Positions 50,808 through 60,067 of a stretch of 64,000 bases of DNA are shown here, in pieces. Position numbers and translations under genes: made by a program. Origin of the DNA: Bacillus sp. V3-13 (GTDB lineage: Bacteria; Bacillota; Bacilli; Bacillales; Cytobacillaceae); NCBI RefSeq assembly GCF_002860165.1, contig NZ_PGUZ01000017.1:1-64000 (forward strand), given 5' to 3'. Within the stretch, counting starts at the first letter, position 1. Each line of letters opens with the position of its first letter. Below the pieces are notes generated by a model. That model saw nothing but the letters and a program-made list of their open reading frames with translations, ran no database searches and was not told the origin of the DNA.

Positions 50808-52565
50808 ATGTGGAGAAAACGGGCGCTCGTTTGGCTTTTTATATGCTTATCAGGATTGATGCTGCTTTTGGGCAGGCTCGTCCAGGTTCAATTGATTGCC
50901 GCCGAAAATTTTTCAAAACATCATATTAACTTGCTCGAAGCAAGTGTCCAGCAACGCTCCCAGGAGATGGTGATTGATAACGGCAGGGGGAATTTTCATG
51001 ACCGGAATGGCCGGCCGATCACCTATGAAAAGAAATCGGTATTAATCCTCTTCCCTTTTCTTAAAAAAATGGAGTGGGATGCGGAAGCGGTAGCAAAAAT
51101 CATTGGTGCCCCCAAGGCAGAGCTGATCGAAGCAGTGGCAAAAAATAAGAAGCCGTTTGCGTTTCGCTCACCCGAACCTTTGACATTAACAAATCATCAA
51201 ATGGACCGCATCAATTCCTTAAAAATACCGGGTGTGTTTGCGGTAGAACAAAAATATCAGCTCGGGAAAGTTCCGGCTGGACAGTTAATCGGGATTACCG
51301 GAGAAAACACAGCGGAGCTTCAAAAAAGATATCCTGGAAAGGATCTTTCACCGCAAACATTGATTGGCGTCTCGGGTCTTCAGGAAAGCTTTGATGAGTT
51401 TTTGCTCCCGGAAGGAAAGTCGAAGCTCGTCTTTCACGTGGATGGCGATGGCGGGCCATTATTTGGAATCAACGTGAAATACGTAGACCCGGCAAATCCG
51501 TTTTATCCGGTCAATATTAAAACAACATTGGATATTGACTTGCAGAAACGGGCCGAGGAGCTGGCGGATCAGCACGGCATCAAAAAAGGCGGCCTCGTGC
51601 TGCTCGACATTGAGACAAACAGTGTGCTGGCGATGGTTTCCCGCCCCAATATCAATCTCAAGGATCCGTACAACCAAAACGGCATCACCAACATGATGCT
51701 CAAGGAGCAAATTATGGGGTCTGTCTTTAAAACCGTTATCGCCGCAGCCGCCATTGATTATGGTCTTGACAACCCGTCCCGGACGTTTGACTGCAGCAGG
51801 AAAATCAACGGGGAACCGGATACGACATATGAACATGGAAGCTTAAATTTTATTGATAGCTTTGCGAGAAGCTGCAATTATACGTTTGGACAACTGGCAA
51901 AGGAATTAAGTGATATCGACCCGAATCTGATTGAGGAATACGCGGATAAATTATCGCTGACGGGACAGGTTGGCTGGCAGGGCAATGTCTACCATTTTGA
52001 CGATTTTAAACAAATGCCCGATGAAGATACCGGCCGGGTTTTCCGGAACGATCAGGAAAGAACCGACAAGAACTTTGTTGCCCTCTCAGGAATTGGGCAG
52101 CATGAAGTACGGGCAACGCCTTTAGCGGTGGCCAGCATGATGGCTGTGATTGCCAGAGGCGGGAAAAAAGAAATGGTCCGGGCGGTTTCCGAAATTGAAT
52201 ACAAAAATGGGACGGTGATGGCTGAGTTCCCTCAATCTCCGCTAAAAGGCGAAGGAATCGCTCCGTATACGGCGATGAAGCTTCAGCAGCTGCTTCGGGA
52301 AGTGGTGGTAAATGAAAATGGAACAGGCCGATGGTTTAGCGGCTTGCCGTACGAAGTGGCCGGGAAGTCGGGAACGGCGGAGACCGATATTTTTCATAAT
52401 GAACAGCAGTTGCACAATAAATGGTTTGCCGGCTATTTTCCTTACCATGATCCTATATATGCCCTCGTTACAGTCAACCTTGACGTCCGTGAAGATGAGG
52501 GAGGAGTAAATCCTTTTTTTGCTGACATGGTGAAAGCAGTTCATGACCATCATCTCAAGCGATAA
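50808..52565 (+). CDS. pbpI: Class B penicillin-binding protein PbpI
   Basis: A 585-residue transpeptidase with an N-terminal membrane anchor (about 5-24), a dimerisation domain (GRGNFHDRNGRPIT) and a transpeptidase domain with SxxK as SVFK (about 305), SxN as SCN (about 357) and KSG as KSGTAE (about 522). PbpI of B. subtilis is made in the mother cell and can support growth when other class B enzymes are missing. ATG 50808 has GAGGTG 6 nt upstream. Confidence 0.9.
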   Translation: MWRKRALVWLFICLSGLMLLLGRLVQVQLIAAENFSKHHINLLEASVQQRSQEMVIDNGRGNFHDRNGRPITYEKKSVLILFPFLKKMEWDAEAVAKIIGAPKAELIEAVAKNKKPFAFRSPEPLTLTNHQMDRINSLKIPGVFAVEQKYQLGKVPAGQLIGITGENTAELQKRYPGKDLSPQTLIGVSGLQESFDEFLLPEGKSKLVFHVDGDGGPLFGINVKYVDPANPFYPVNIKTTLDIDLQKRAEELADQHGIKKGGLVLLDIETNSVLAMVSRPNINLKDPYNQNGITNMMLKEQIMGSVFKTVIAAAAIDYGLDNPSRTFDCSRKINGEPDTTYEHGSLNFIDSFARSCNYTFGQLAKELSDIDPNLIEEYADKLSLTGQVGWQGNVYHFDDFKQMPDEDTGRVFRNDQERTDKNFVALSGIGQHEVRATPLAVASMMAVIARGGKKEMVRAVSEIEYKNGTVMAEFPQSPLKGEGIAPYTAMKLQQLLREVVVNENGTGRWFSGLPYEVAGKSGTAETDIFHNEQQLHNKWFAGYFPYHDPIYALVTVNLDVREDEGGVNPFFADMVKAVHDHHLKR

Positions 52566-52701
52566 ACCTTTCTTTTTTCGGCAACTGCCAAATATGAAAC
52601 TGTCTTTCTGTAAAATATCCGAAACGTGAAGGATAATCGGGTTCATGTTAGAATAGATTCATGATAGAATGTTGGCAAGCTGAAAAAAGGAGGAAGGAAC
52701 T

Positions 52702-53445
52702 TTGAACAGTGGGATGGATGGCCGTGATACGATATCCCGTTCTGGAATGCGGGCCAAGAAACGAAAAACAAATATTATTTTAAATAGCTTAATCGCAATA
52801 GTCCTGGTCTTGATTATTGTCGTAGCCACGTCTATTTTTGCGGGCGGCAATGACGAAGCGGCAAGCAACGATAAACCGATCGAAGAAAAAGCTGAAACCA
52901 CGGACAAATTGAAAAACAGCAATTCCGAAAAAGAGAAATCACAGTCTGAAAAAGAAAGCAAAAATTCTGCAGAACGTGAAGAAAAAGCCGCCAGTCAATC
53001 GGAAAACAAACCATCCAGGGACAAGGCCGATGACGAAGCTTCAAACGACGAAGAAGAAGCCGACGATGAAAACGAAGAGGGCAGTGAAGATGATGAGCCA
53101 GTCGTCACAGCAGGCGGAAGCGATACAAATGTGAAAAACACGATTGTCAATCCGGGCTGGAAGCCAATCGGAACCTCGCAGACCGGAGAGCATCCTGCAG
53201 GCGTTTATGAGCAAGGTTCAACAGACTGGCAGGAAATGCTCCAGGCGGTTACGTACGCTACCGGGATTGACGAAAGCAATATGACCGTTTGGCGCCTCGA
53301 AAACAACGGAACGAACCGGTCAGTTGCGACGATTACTGCAAAGGACACGAAACAGCCATACAGGGTGTATATCGAATGGGTTGACAAGCAAGGCTGGAAA
53401 CCGGTAAGAGTCGAAGAATTAATAGAAAACGATAAAGGGCAGTAA
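52702..53445 (+). CDS. yrrS: DUF1510 membrane-anchored protein YrrS
   Basis: A 247-residue protein with a basic cytoplasmic N-terminus, one membrane helix (about 26-47), a long Glu/Lys/Ser-rich linker (about 48-135) and a C-terminal DUF1510 domain (about 150-245, NPGWKPIGTSQ, MTVWRLENNG). It follows pbpI as in B. subtilis and may be in its transcript. The TTG start is preceded by AAAGGAGGAAGG. The function is unknown. Confidence 0.88.
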   Translation: MNSGMDGRDTISRSGMRAKKRKTNIILNSLIAIVLVLIIVVATSIFAGGNDEAASNDKPIEEKAETTDKLKNSNSEKEKSQSEKESKNSAEREEKAASQSENKPSRDKADDEASNDEEEADDENEEGSEDDEPVVTAGGSDTNVKNTIVNPGWKPIGTSQTGEHPAGVYEQGSTDWQEMLQAVTYATGIDESNMTVWRLENNGTNRSVATITAKDTKQPYRVYIEWVDKQGWKPVRVEELIENDKGQ

Positions 53446-53448
53446 GAA

Positions 53449-53696
53449 AAGCGGAAGCGCCTTGGTCAGCCCCGACAAGCGCTGGCCGACTAAGAGCGCC
53501 ACGTCCTGTGGCAACGTCGGCACTAGTACGTCCTGTACGTCGAAGGGCCTGACAGTGAAGTTGTTCTTTGACTTCATTGGCAGGACCGAAGCGACTCGAG
53601 CTGTGAACATCATCGCTTGTGCCAAGCCATGATGTTCACAAGATACTCGAGGAAGCAAAGTCAGGGATGAAAACTGGCTGGGCGCTGGAGCTGGAC
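53449..53696 (+). repeat. Structured intergenic repeat, copy C (full form)
   Basis: 248 bp, about 97% identical by eye to copy B at 47869 and in the same orientation relative to the upstream gene. It begins 4 bp after the yrrS stop. The central hairpin is TGAAGTT / GACTTCA, which keeps pairing through a G-U. A 79-codon minus-strand frame inside it is a by-product. Confidence 0.92.
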
Positions 53697-53748
53697 ATTG
53701 AAATGCCTAACTAATTTTTCAAAATTTTTCTTTATTTAACTATAAACT

Positions 53749-53777
53749 AAAGCCGGCATTGAAGTGGCCGGCTTTTT
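53749..53777. terminator. Bidirectional terminator between yrrS/repeat and yrzA
   Basis: AAAGCCGGC / GCCGGCTTT with a 9-nt loop and T runs on both sides, between convergent genes. Confidence 0.85.
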
Positions 53778-53782
53778 CAACA

Positions 53783-53989
53783 TTATCTTTTAGCTTTAAA
53801 ATGAACAACCGCAGAGTAGAAGGTCCGCCCATTGTCATCTACGTGCATCTGGTGGGAAACAGAATGGACAGTAAGCATGATCGCTTTATTAATATCGATT
53901 TGTTCATTGATTTTCTTTTCTAAAGTTTTTAAATCTGCAGCTTCAAAAAATTCTACTTTATCTTCTAAAAAATCAAATTGAATGCTCAT
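53783..53989 (-). CDS. yrzA: DUF2536 family protein YrzA
   Basis: A 68-residue soluble protein with the DUF2536 pattern (FDFLEDKVEFFEA, then SVSHQMHVDDNGR and FYSAVVHFKAK). AGAAGGAGC precedes the ATG on the minus strand. It lies between yrrS and yrrT as in B. subtilis. The function is unknown. Confidence 0.85.
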   Translation of the reverse strand: MSIQFDFLEDKVEFFEAADLKTLEKKINEQIDINKAIMLTVHSVSHQMHVDDNGRTFYSAVVHFKAKR

Positions 53990-54092
53990 CGTATGCTCCT
54001 TCTGTTAAACAAGATTTCTTTTTATTCATTGTAAAGTGCCCAATCTTTTCTAGCAAGCTAATGGTTGCCATGCCGCGAAAAAGTATGGTAAA

Positions 54093-54145
54093 TTGAGAAC
54101 AAGCTTCAATTAATTCATACTATACTGATGGGAATTATCACATAT
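54093..54145 (+). promoter_or_regulatory. Candidate promoter and CymR-type operator of the yrrT operon
   Basis: The region before yrrT contains TTGAGA, a TACTAT/TATACT cluster and the sequence CTGATGGGAATTAT. Firmicute CymR sites contain a conserved GGAATT core, and this operon is a CymR target in B. subtilis. The assignment of the site is by analogy. Confidence 0.4.
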
Positions 54146-54159
54146 GGAGAGTGACTATA

Positions 54160-54798
54160 ATGGGGAAAGAATTTTTAGAGCTTTTTGAACAATGGGCTGG
54201 TTCTTATGATTCCAGTGTGAGCGGTCATGACATTGAATATAAAGAGGTATTTAAAAACTATCAACAAATTCTTGGCGAAGTCGCAGCACGTTCAAAAGGG
54301 CATGTTTTGGAATTTGGTGTTGGAACAGGCAACCTTACTGAAACATTACTGGCAAAAGGGCTCAAAGTAACCGGAATTGAACCTTCTCCGGCGATGAGAA
54401 AAATCGCTGAAGAAAAACTGGCAGGGCGAGTGGCTGTCCTGGACGGGGATTTCCTCAGCTTCCCTGAACTTGAACCGTTTCAAACGGTCGTCAGCACATA
54501 TGCTTTTCACCATTTAACAGATAAAGAAAAAGCCGAGGCGATCGCCCGCTATGGTAATCTTCTCGCTCCCGGTGGTAAAATAGTTTTTGCGGATACAATG
54601 TACGAGTCTGCAGAGGCTTATAAAGAGGCGATTGCGGATGCCGTATCAAAAGGTTTTCACAATCTGGCAGAGGATTTGCAGCGTGAATACTACACGACAA
54701 TTCCTATTTTAACGGAAATTCTTGAAGCGAACGGCTTCACAGCTAAATTTGAGAAATGCAATGATTTTGTCTGGATTATGGAAGGTGAAAAACGTTAA
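54160..54798 (+). CDS. yrrT: SAM-dependent methyltransferase YrrT
   Basis: A 212-residue class I methyltransferase: VLEFGVGTGNLTETL (motif I, about 48-62), VTGIEPSPAM and VVSTYAFHHLTDKEK. The substrate is unknown. Its place at the head of the mtnN-mccAB operon suggests it consumes SAM to supply SAH to the recycling pathway. ATG 54160 was chosen over GTG 54151, which is next to the GGAG site. Confidence 0.88.
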   Translation: MGKEFLELFEQWAGSYDSSVSGHDIEYKEVFKNYQQILGEVAARSKGHVLEFGVGTGNLTETLLAKGLKVTGIEPSPAMRKIAEEKLAGRVAVLDGDFLSFPELEPFQTVVSTYAFHHLTDKEKAEAIARYGNLLAPGGKIVFADTMYESAEAYKEAIADAVSKGFHNLAEDLQREYYTTIPILTEILEANGFTAKFEKCNDFVWIMEGEKR

Positions 54799-54813
54799 GA
54801 AAGAGGTATATCG

Positions 54814-55518
54814 ATGAAAATAGCCATTATTGGAGCAATGGAAGAAGAAGTAGCGATTCTTCGCGACAACATTTCAGGCCGGCAGCAAGAAACAATCGCG
54901 GGCTGTGAATTTACAAGCGGATCGATGAACGGGGCTGACGTCATCCTGCTTCGTTCCGGGATCGGAAAAGTAAATGCGGCCATGTCGACATCGATTCTTT
55001 TAGAAAAATTCAAGCCTGATTTCGTCATCAATACAGGATCGGCAGGCGGCCTCAATCCCGGCTTGAATGTCGGCGACGTTGTGATTTCAACAGAAGTTCG
55101 CCACCATGATGTGGATGTTACGGCGTTTGGCTACGAGTATGGCCAGGTTCCCCAGCTGCCGGCTGCCTTTCAAGCTGACAGCGAATTGATCAGGCTTGCT
55201 GAGGATTGTGCAAAAGAAATCGAAGGCACCCAGGTTGTGACAGGATTAATCGCAACAGGTGATTCCTTTATGAGCGATCCGGAACGGGTCAAAGAAATCA
55301 GCCGTAAATTTACCGATTTGCAGGCGGTCGAAATGGAAGCAGCGGCGATTGCTCAGGTCGCTTATCAATTTAATAAGCCATTCGTCGTCATTCGTTCTTT
55401 ATCGGACATTGCCGGCAAAGAGTCGAATGTTTCTTTTGATCAATATTTAGAAAAAGCGGCCTTGAATTCCGCCAATCTTGTCATGAAAATCGTCTCCTCA
55501 TTAAAAAATCATCATTAG
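54814..55518 (+). CDS. mtnN: 5'-methylthioadenosine/S-adenosylhomocysteine nucleosidase
   Basis: A 234-residue enzyme that removes adenine from MTA and SAH. The N-terminus [16 protein letters not shown] with the catalytic Glu, the [10 protein letters not shown] loop, [12 protein letters not shown] and the catalytic Asp in [10 protein letters not shown] are present. SAH cleavage gives S-ribosylhomocysteine, which LuxS (not in this window) converts to homocysteine for MccA. Confidence 0.96.
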   Translation: MKIAIIGAMEEEVAILRDNISGRQQETIAGCEFTSGSMNGADVILLRSGIGKVNAAMSTSILLEKFKPDFVINTGSAGGLNPGLNVGDVVISTEVRHHDVDVTAFGYEYGQVPQLPAAFQADSELIRLAEDCAKEIEGTQVVTGLIATGDSFMSDPERVKEISRKFTDLQAVEMEAAAIAQVAYQFNKPFVVIRSLSDIAGKESNVSFDQYLEKAALNSANLVMKIVSSLKNHH

Positions 55519-55535
55519 GACGGAGAAGAACGATA

Positions 55536-57597
<2,062 letters not shown>

Positions 57598-57608
57598 ATT
57601 TTTAACGT

Positions 57609-57642
57609 GAAAAGGCCGCACCTTTACGGGCGGCCTTCTTTA
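57609..57642 (+). terminator. Terminator after mccB
   Basis: AAAAGGCCGC / GCGGCCTTCTTT, interrupted by an 11-nt loop. It ends the yrrT-mccB operon. Confidence 0.75.
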
Positions 57643-57800
57643 AAAGGTAAGTACAAAATACCAGAGCGGTTGTGGTATTTTTTTTACGAGTTTAAGCATT
57701 CGCTGGCAAAGCTGACATTTATTACTTCCTCTATGTATCTTGCAAATATGTTAAAGTAATCTGGTAAGTTTAAAAACAAGAAGCGCAGGTGAATGGGAAA

Positions 57801-58061
57801 GTGAAACACAGTGCAAAGCATGTTTACGAAAAAATGGTCGATTTTAAAAGGTTCGGAACGATTCTGCTCTCTGTAGGCGCTTTTTTCTATTTAGGAGCAA
57901 TTATCCCGTCAGCGGCAAATACGATCGGGGATTTATATATGATGATGGCTGCCTCAACAGGTTTCCTGGCCGGATCGATTTTTTTCTTTACCGTTTCAAA
58001 GCAGTATCGAAGCAAGCTGTCTGAAATGGACGAAGGCGAAGAATATTTAATGAAGAAGTAA
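57801..58061 (+). CDS. yrhC: YrhC-like membrane protein
   Basis: An 86-residue protein with two predicted membrane helices (about 20-38 and 44-64) flanked by basic segments, and an acidic tail. FKRFGTILLSVGAFFYLGAIIP matches the YrhC family, and the gene follows mccB as in B. subtilis. GTG 57801 follows AGGTGAATGGG. GTG 57789 is an alternative that adds four residues. Confidence 0.8.
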   Translation: MKHSAKHVYEKMVDFKRFGTILLSVGAFFYLGAIIPSAANTIGDLYMMMAASTGFLAGSIFFFTVSKQYRSKLSEMDEGEEYLMKK

Positions 58062-58086
58062 ACGTCCTTGGCGGGCGTTTTTTTAT
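58060..58086 (+). terminator. Terminator after yrhC
   Basis: AAACGTCC / GGGCGTTTTTTT with a short loop, overlapping the stop codon. Confidence 0.65.
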
Positions 58087-58142
58087 GCTTTTTTTTAATC
58101 GAGATACGGCTCCGGGCTTTTTAACTATTTTTAAGAAAAGGG

Positions 58143-58171
58143 TTTACAACAGGTTGAAGTGTGGATATAAT
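58143..58171 (+). promoter_or_regulatory. Sigma-A promoter of a short transcription unit
   Basis: TTTACA (58143-58148), exactly 17 bp, then TATAAT (58166-58171). It lies 41 bp before the GTG of the 26-residue ORF. Confidence 0.75.
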
Positions 58172-58211
58172 TACCACTGTAAGCAAAAATTCGCAAAGGA
58201 GGTCGATTACA

Positions 58212-58292
58212 GTGATCAGAACAGGCAAAGGTATTCATAAAAACTTCATACAGAAAATCACACATTCGACCGCCGGGGATTGGACTGCTTAA
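58212..58292 (+). CDS. 26-residue basic peptide with own promoter and terminator
   Basis: GTG start, 8 nt after AAAGGAGGT. The peptide is MIRTGKGIHKNFIQKI followed by a short HSTAGDWTA tail: basic, with an amphipathic first half. The promoter at 58143 and terminator at 58313 define a transcript of about 170 nt whose only good ORF is this one. It could be a leader peptide, a small regulator, or a coding small RNA. I do not recognise it. Confidence 0.5.
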   Translation: MIRTGKGIHKNFIQKITHSTAGDWTA

Positions 58293-58312
58293 TTTATTCT
58301 ATAATGTCTATC

Positions 58313-58346
58313 ATGCCGCAGGGAGAATTGTGCCCTGCGGCATTTT
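58313..58346 (+). terminator. Terminator of the 26-residue ORF unit
   Basis: ATGCCGCAGGG / CCCTGCGGCAT with a 9-nt loop and TTTTTA. Confidence 0.85.
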
Positions 58347-58364
58347 TATGCCTGTTAAACATAG

Positions 58365-58403
58365 AAAAGGCCGCAGAGTCTGTACTTCTCTGCGGCTTTT
58401 TTG
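58365..58403 (+). terminator. Second terminator-like hairpin upstream of yrzI
   Basis: GCCGCAGAG / CTCTGCGGC with a loop of about 10 nt and TTTTTTG. Its arms share GCCGCAG / CTGCGGC with the hairpin at 58313. Confidence 0.8.
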
Positions 58404-58437
58404 CGCGATTGGATAGATAAAGGAGGTGAACATCACT

Positions 58438-58578
58438 ATGACTCTGAACATCCTTTTTTTAACGATAACAATCAAGAGACGAAAATTATCAGCCGAACAA
58501 ATGCTTCAAGAAGAACTGGTTCAAAACCTTATGGAAAAAAACAAAGATCGCCAATATTCCATGTATCGTACGTTTTAA
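58438..58578 (+). CDS. yrzI: YrzI-family small protein, copy 1
   Basis: A 46-residue peptide beginning MTLNILFLTITIKRRKLS: a short hydrophobic start, a basic patch and a helical tail with Glu/Lys (EQMLQEELVQNLMEKNKD). This is the pattern of the Bacillus YrzI family, whose genes occur in tandem. A near-perfect Shine-Dalgarno AAAGGAGGTGA lies 7 nt upstream. The function is unknown; the family is reported only from spore formers related to Bacillus. Confidence 0.8.
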   Translation: MTLNILFLTITIKRRKLSAEQMLQEELVQNLMEKNKDRQYSMYRTF

Positions 58579-58618
58579 TCCAATCATCAAAAATTTGAAA
58601 AGAAAGGTGGTTTTTTAG

Positions 58619-58678
58619 ATGATATTTTTCATGCAAAATCGTCAAGCTTGCTTATGGGTGGAGAAGGATACCACCTAA
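58619..58678 (+). CDS. 19-residue ORF between two YrzI copies
   Basis: ATG, 8 nt after AAAGGTGG. It translates to MIFFMQNRQACLWVEKDTT. It has a ribosome site and lies in a series of small genes, but no similarity to YrzI is visible. It may be non-functional. Confidence 0.25.
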   Translation: MIFFMQNRQACLWVEKDTT

Positions 58679-58704
58679 CAGAATAATTTGCAGGAGGTAT
58701 TTTT

Positions 58705-58773
58705 ATGTATCTCAACATTTTATTGCTGACGCTTATATTTCGGAAAAAGAAAAATCGCAAGTTAAACAGCTAG
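58705..58773 (+). CDS. yrzI: YrzI-family small protein, copy 2 (short)
   Basis: A 22-residue peptide MYLNILLLTLIFRKKKNRKL plus NS. It repeats the M-x-L-N-I-L-x-L-T start and basic patch of copy 1 but stops before the helical tail. CAGGAGG lies 8 nt upstream. It is either a truncated member or a minimal one. Confidence 0.6.
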   Translation: MYLNILLLTLIFRKKKNRKLNS

Positions 58774-58873
58774 TCAATATTGGTAACAAAATGTTCACAA
58801 CCCCGAACAGTATGCGCTATGAAAATATGGTACATTCTAAATAAATCATAAGCTTACTAAAGGGGCGGGGAAC

Positions 58874-58954
58874 ATGTTCATGATCGTTATCGCATTTTGT
58901 ATTACCGGGGCAATTGGCTGTATTATTGCAGCCGAGGTAAGTGTGGAAGCTTAA
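58874..58954 (+). CDS. 26-residue hydrophobic peptide
   Basis: ATG preceded by AGGGGCGGGG. It translates to MFMIVIAFCITGAIGCIIAAE followed by VSVEA, one transmembrane segment with two Cys and an acidic end. A terminator follows at 58973. I do not recognise the family. Confidence 0.5.
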   Translation: MFMIVIAFCITGAIGCIIAAEVSVEA

Positions 58955-58972
58955 TTGTAAACGTAAAAAAAC

Positions 58973-59012
58973 GAAGGCACCAGCCAATCTTATGGCCGGT
59001 GCCTGTATTATT
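58973..59012 (+). terminator. Terminator after the hydrophobic peptide
   Basis: AGGCACCAGCC / GGCCGGTGCCT with an 8-nt loop, then an A/T-rich end. Confidence 0.75.
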
Positions 59013-59198
59013 ATCAGGGATAAACTGAATTTACCGAGAATATATTGCTATTTTCACTGATATTTATTAATGATTGGCAAATCATTTGGTGCAGGAAACA
59101 TTTTTAAGTCAAAATAAATATTCTGGACAGACACAAACATCCCGCTCTTTTCATAGGAATTAATTATAGGCAAAAGACTATAAGCGGGGGTGGAAAAA

Positions 59199-59918
59199 AT
59201 GTCCGGAATTTTGACAGCGCTTGGTTATTTAGTCAAGGAAATTATTTTTCTGGTTTCCTATGTTAAAAACAACGCATTTCCCCAACCGTTATCGTCCGCT
59301 GAAGAACGAAAATACTTGAGATTAATGGCCAAAGGGGATGCACATGCCCGCAACATGCTGATTGAACATAATTTACGCTTAGTTGCCCATATCGTCAAAA
59401 AATTTGAAAATACCGGCGAAGATGCGGAGGATCTTATTTCCATCGGGACAATCGGTTTAATTAAAGCAATCGAGAGCTACTCAGAGGGAAAAGGGACGAA
59501 GCTGGCAACTTATGCGGCCCGCTGTATAGAGAATGAAATACTGATGCACTTACGCGCTTTGAAGAAGACGAAAAAGGATGTCTCGCTGCACGATCCGATT
59601 GGCCAGGATAAAGAAGGCAATGAAATATCCTTGATTGACGTTTTAAAATCCGAGTCCGAGGACGTTATTGATACGATTCAATTAAATATGGAGCTTGAAA
59701 AGGTAAAGGAATATATTGATGTCCTCGATGATCGTGAAAAAGAAGTGATTGTCGGCCGTTTTGGCCTTGATTTGCAAAAAGAAAAAACGCAGCGGGAAAT
59801 CGCCAAAGAACTCGGTATTTCCCGGAGCTATGTATCAAGAATTGAAAAACGGGCCTTAATGAAGATGTTCCACGAATTTTACCGGGCAGAGAAAGAAAAG
59901 CGAAAAAACAGCAGCTAA
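59199..59918 (+). CDS. sigK: RNA polymerase sigma-K precursor (pro-sigma-K), uninterrupted
   Basis: A 239-residue sigma-70 factor, collinear with the complete B. subtilis pro-sigma-K. It has a 20-residue hydrophobic pro-sequence ([20 protein letters not shown]) before [11 protein letters not shown], region 2 ([33 protein letters not shown]) and region 4 ([22 protein letters not shown]). Sigma-K is the late mother-cell factor, activated when SpoIVFB removes the pro-sequence. In B. subtilis 168 the gene is split by the skin prophage; here the frame is continuous. GGGGGTGG precedes ATG 59199. Confidence 0.97.
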   Translation: MSGILTALGYLVKEIIFLVSYVKNNAFPQPLSSAEERKYLRLMAKGDAHARNMLIEHNLRLVAHIVKKFENTGEDAEDLISIGTIGLIKAIESYSEGKGTKLATYAARCIENEILMHLRALKKTKKDVSLHDPIGQDKEGNEISLIDVLKSESEDVIDTIQLNMELEKVKEYIDVLDDREKEVIVGRFGLDLQKEKTQREIAKELGISRSYVSRIEKRALMKMFHEFYRAEKEKRKNSS

Positions 59919-60067
59919 CATCGAATATAACTTTCGTGCGTACAATAAGCTTATCACTATAACGAAGCTTTCCATGCGAAAATGGGAGGCTTCTTATGGT
60001 TGATTTCATAGAATTTTTAAAAAAATAAGCCTATAATAGTTACGTATATATTTAAGGGGGTAACCGG

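Noticed and set aside
58401-58598. 65-codon frame overlapping yrzI copy 1
   Set aside because: The YrzI frame has the Shine-Dalgarno at the right distance and a recognisable family sequence; this frame does not.
59013-59198. Sigma-E/sigma-K promoter before sigK
   Set aside because: CATAGGAATT at 59152 resembles a -10 of this class, but no convincing partner -35 at the right distance could be read.
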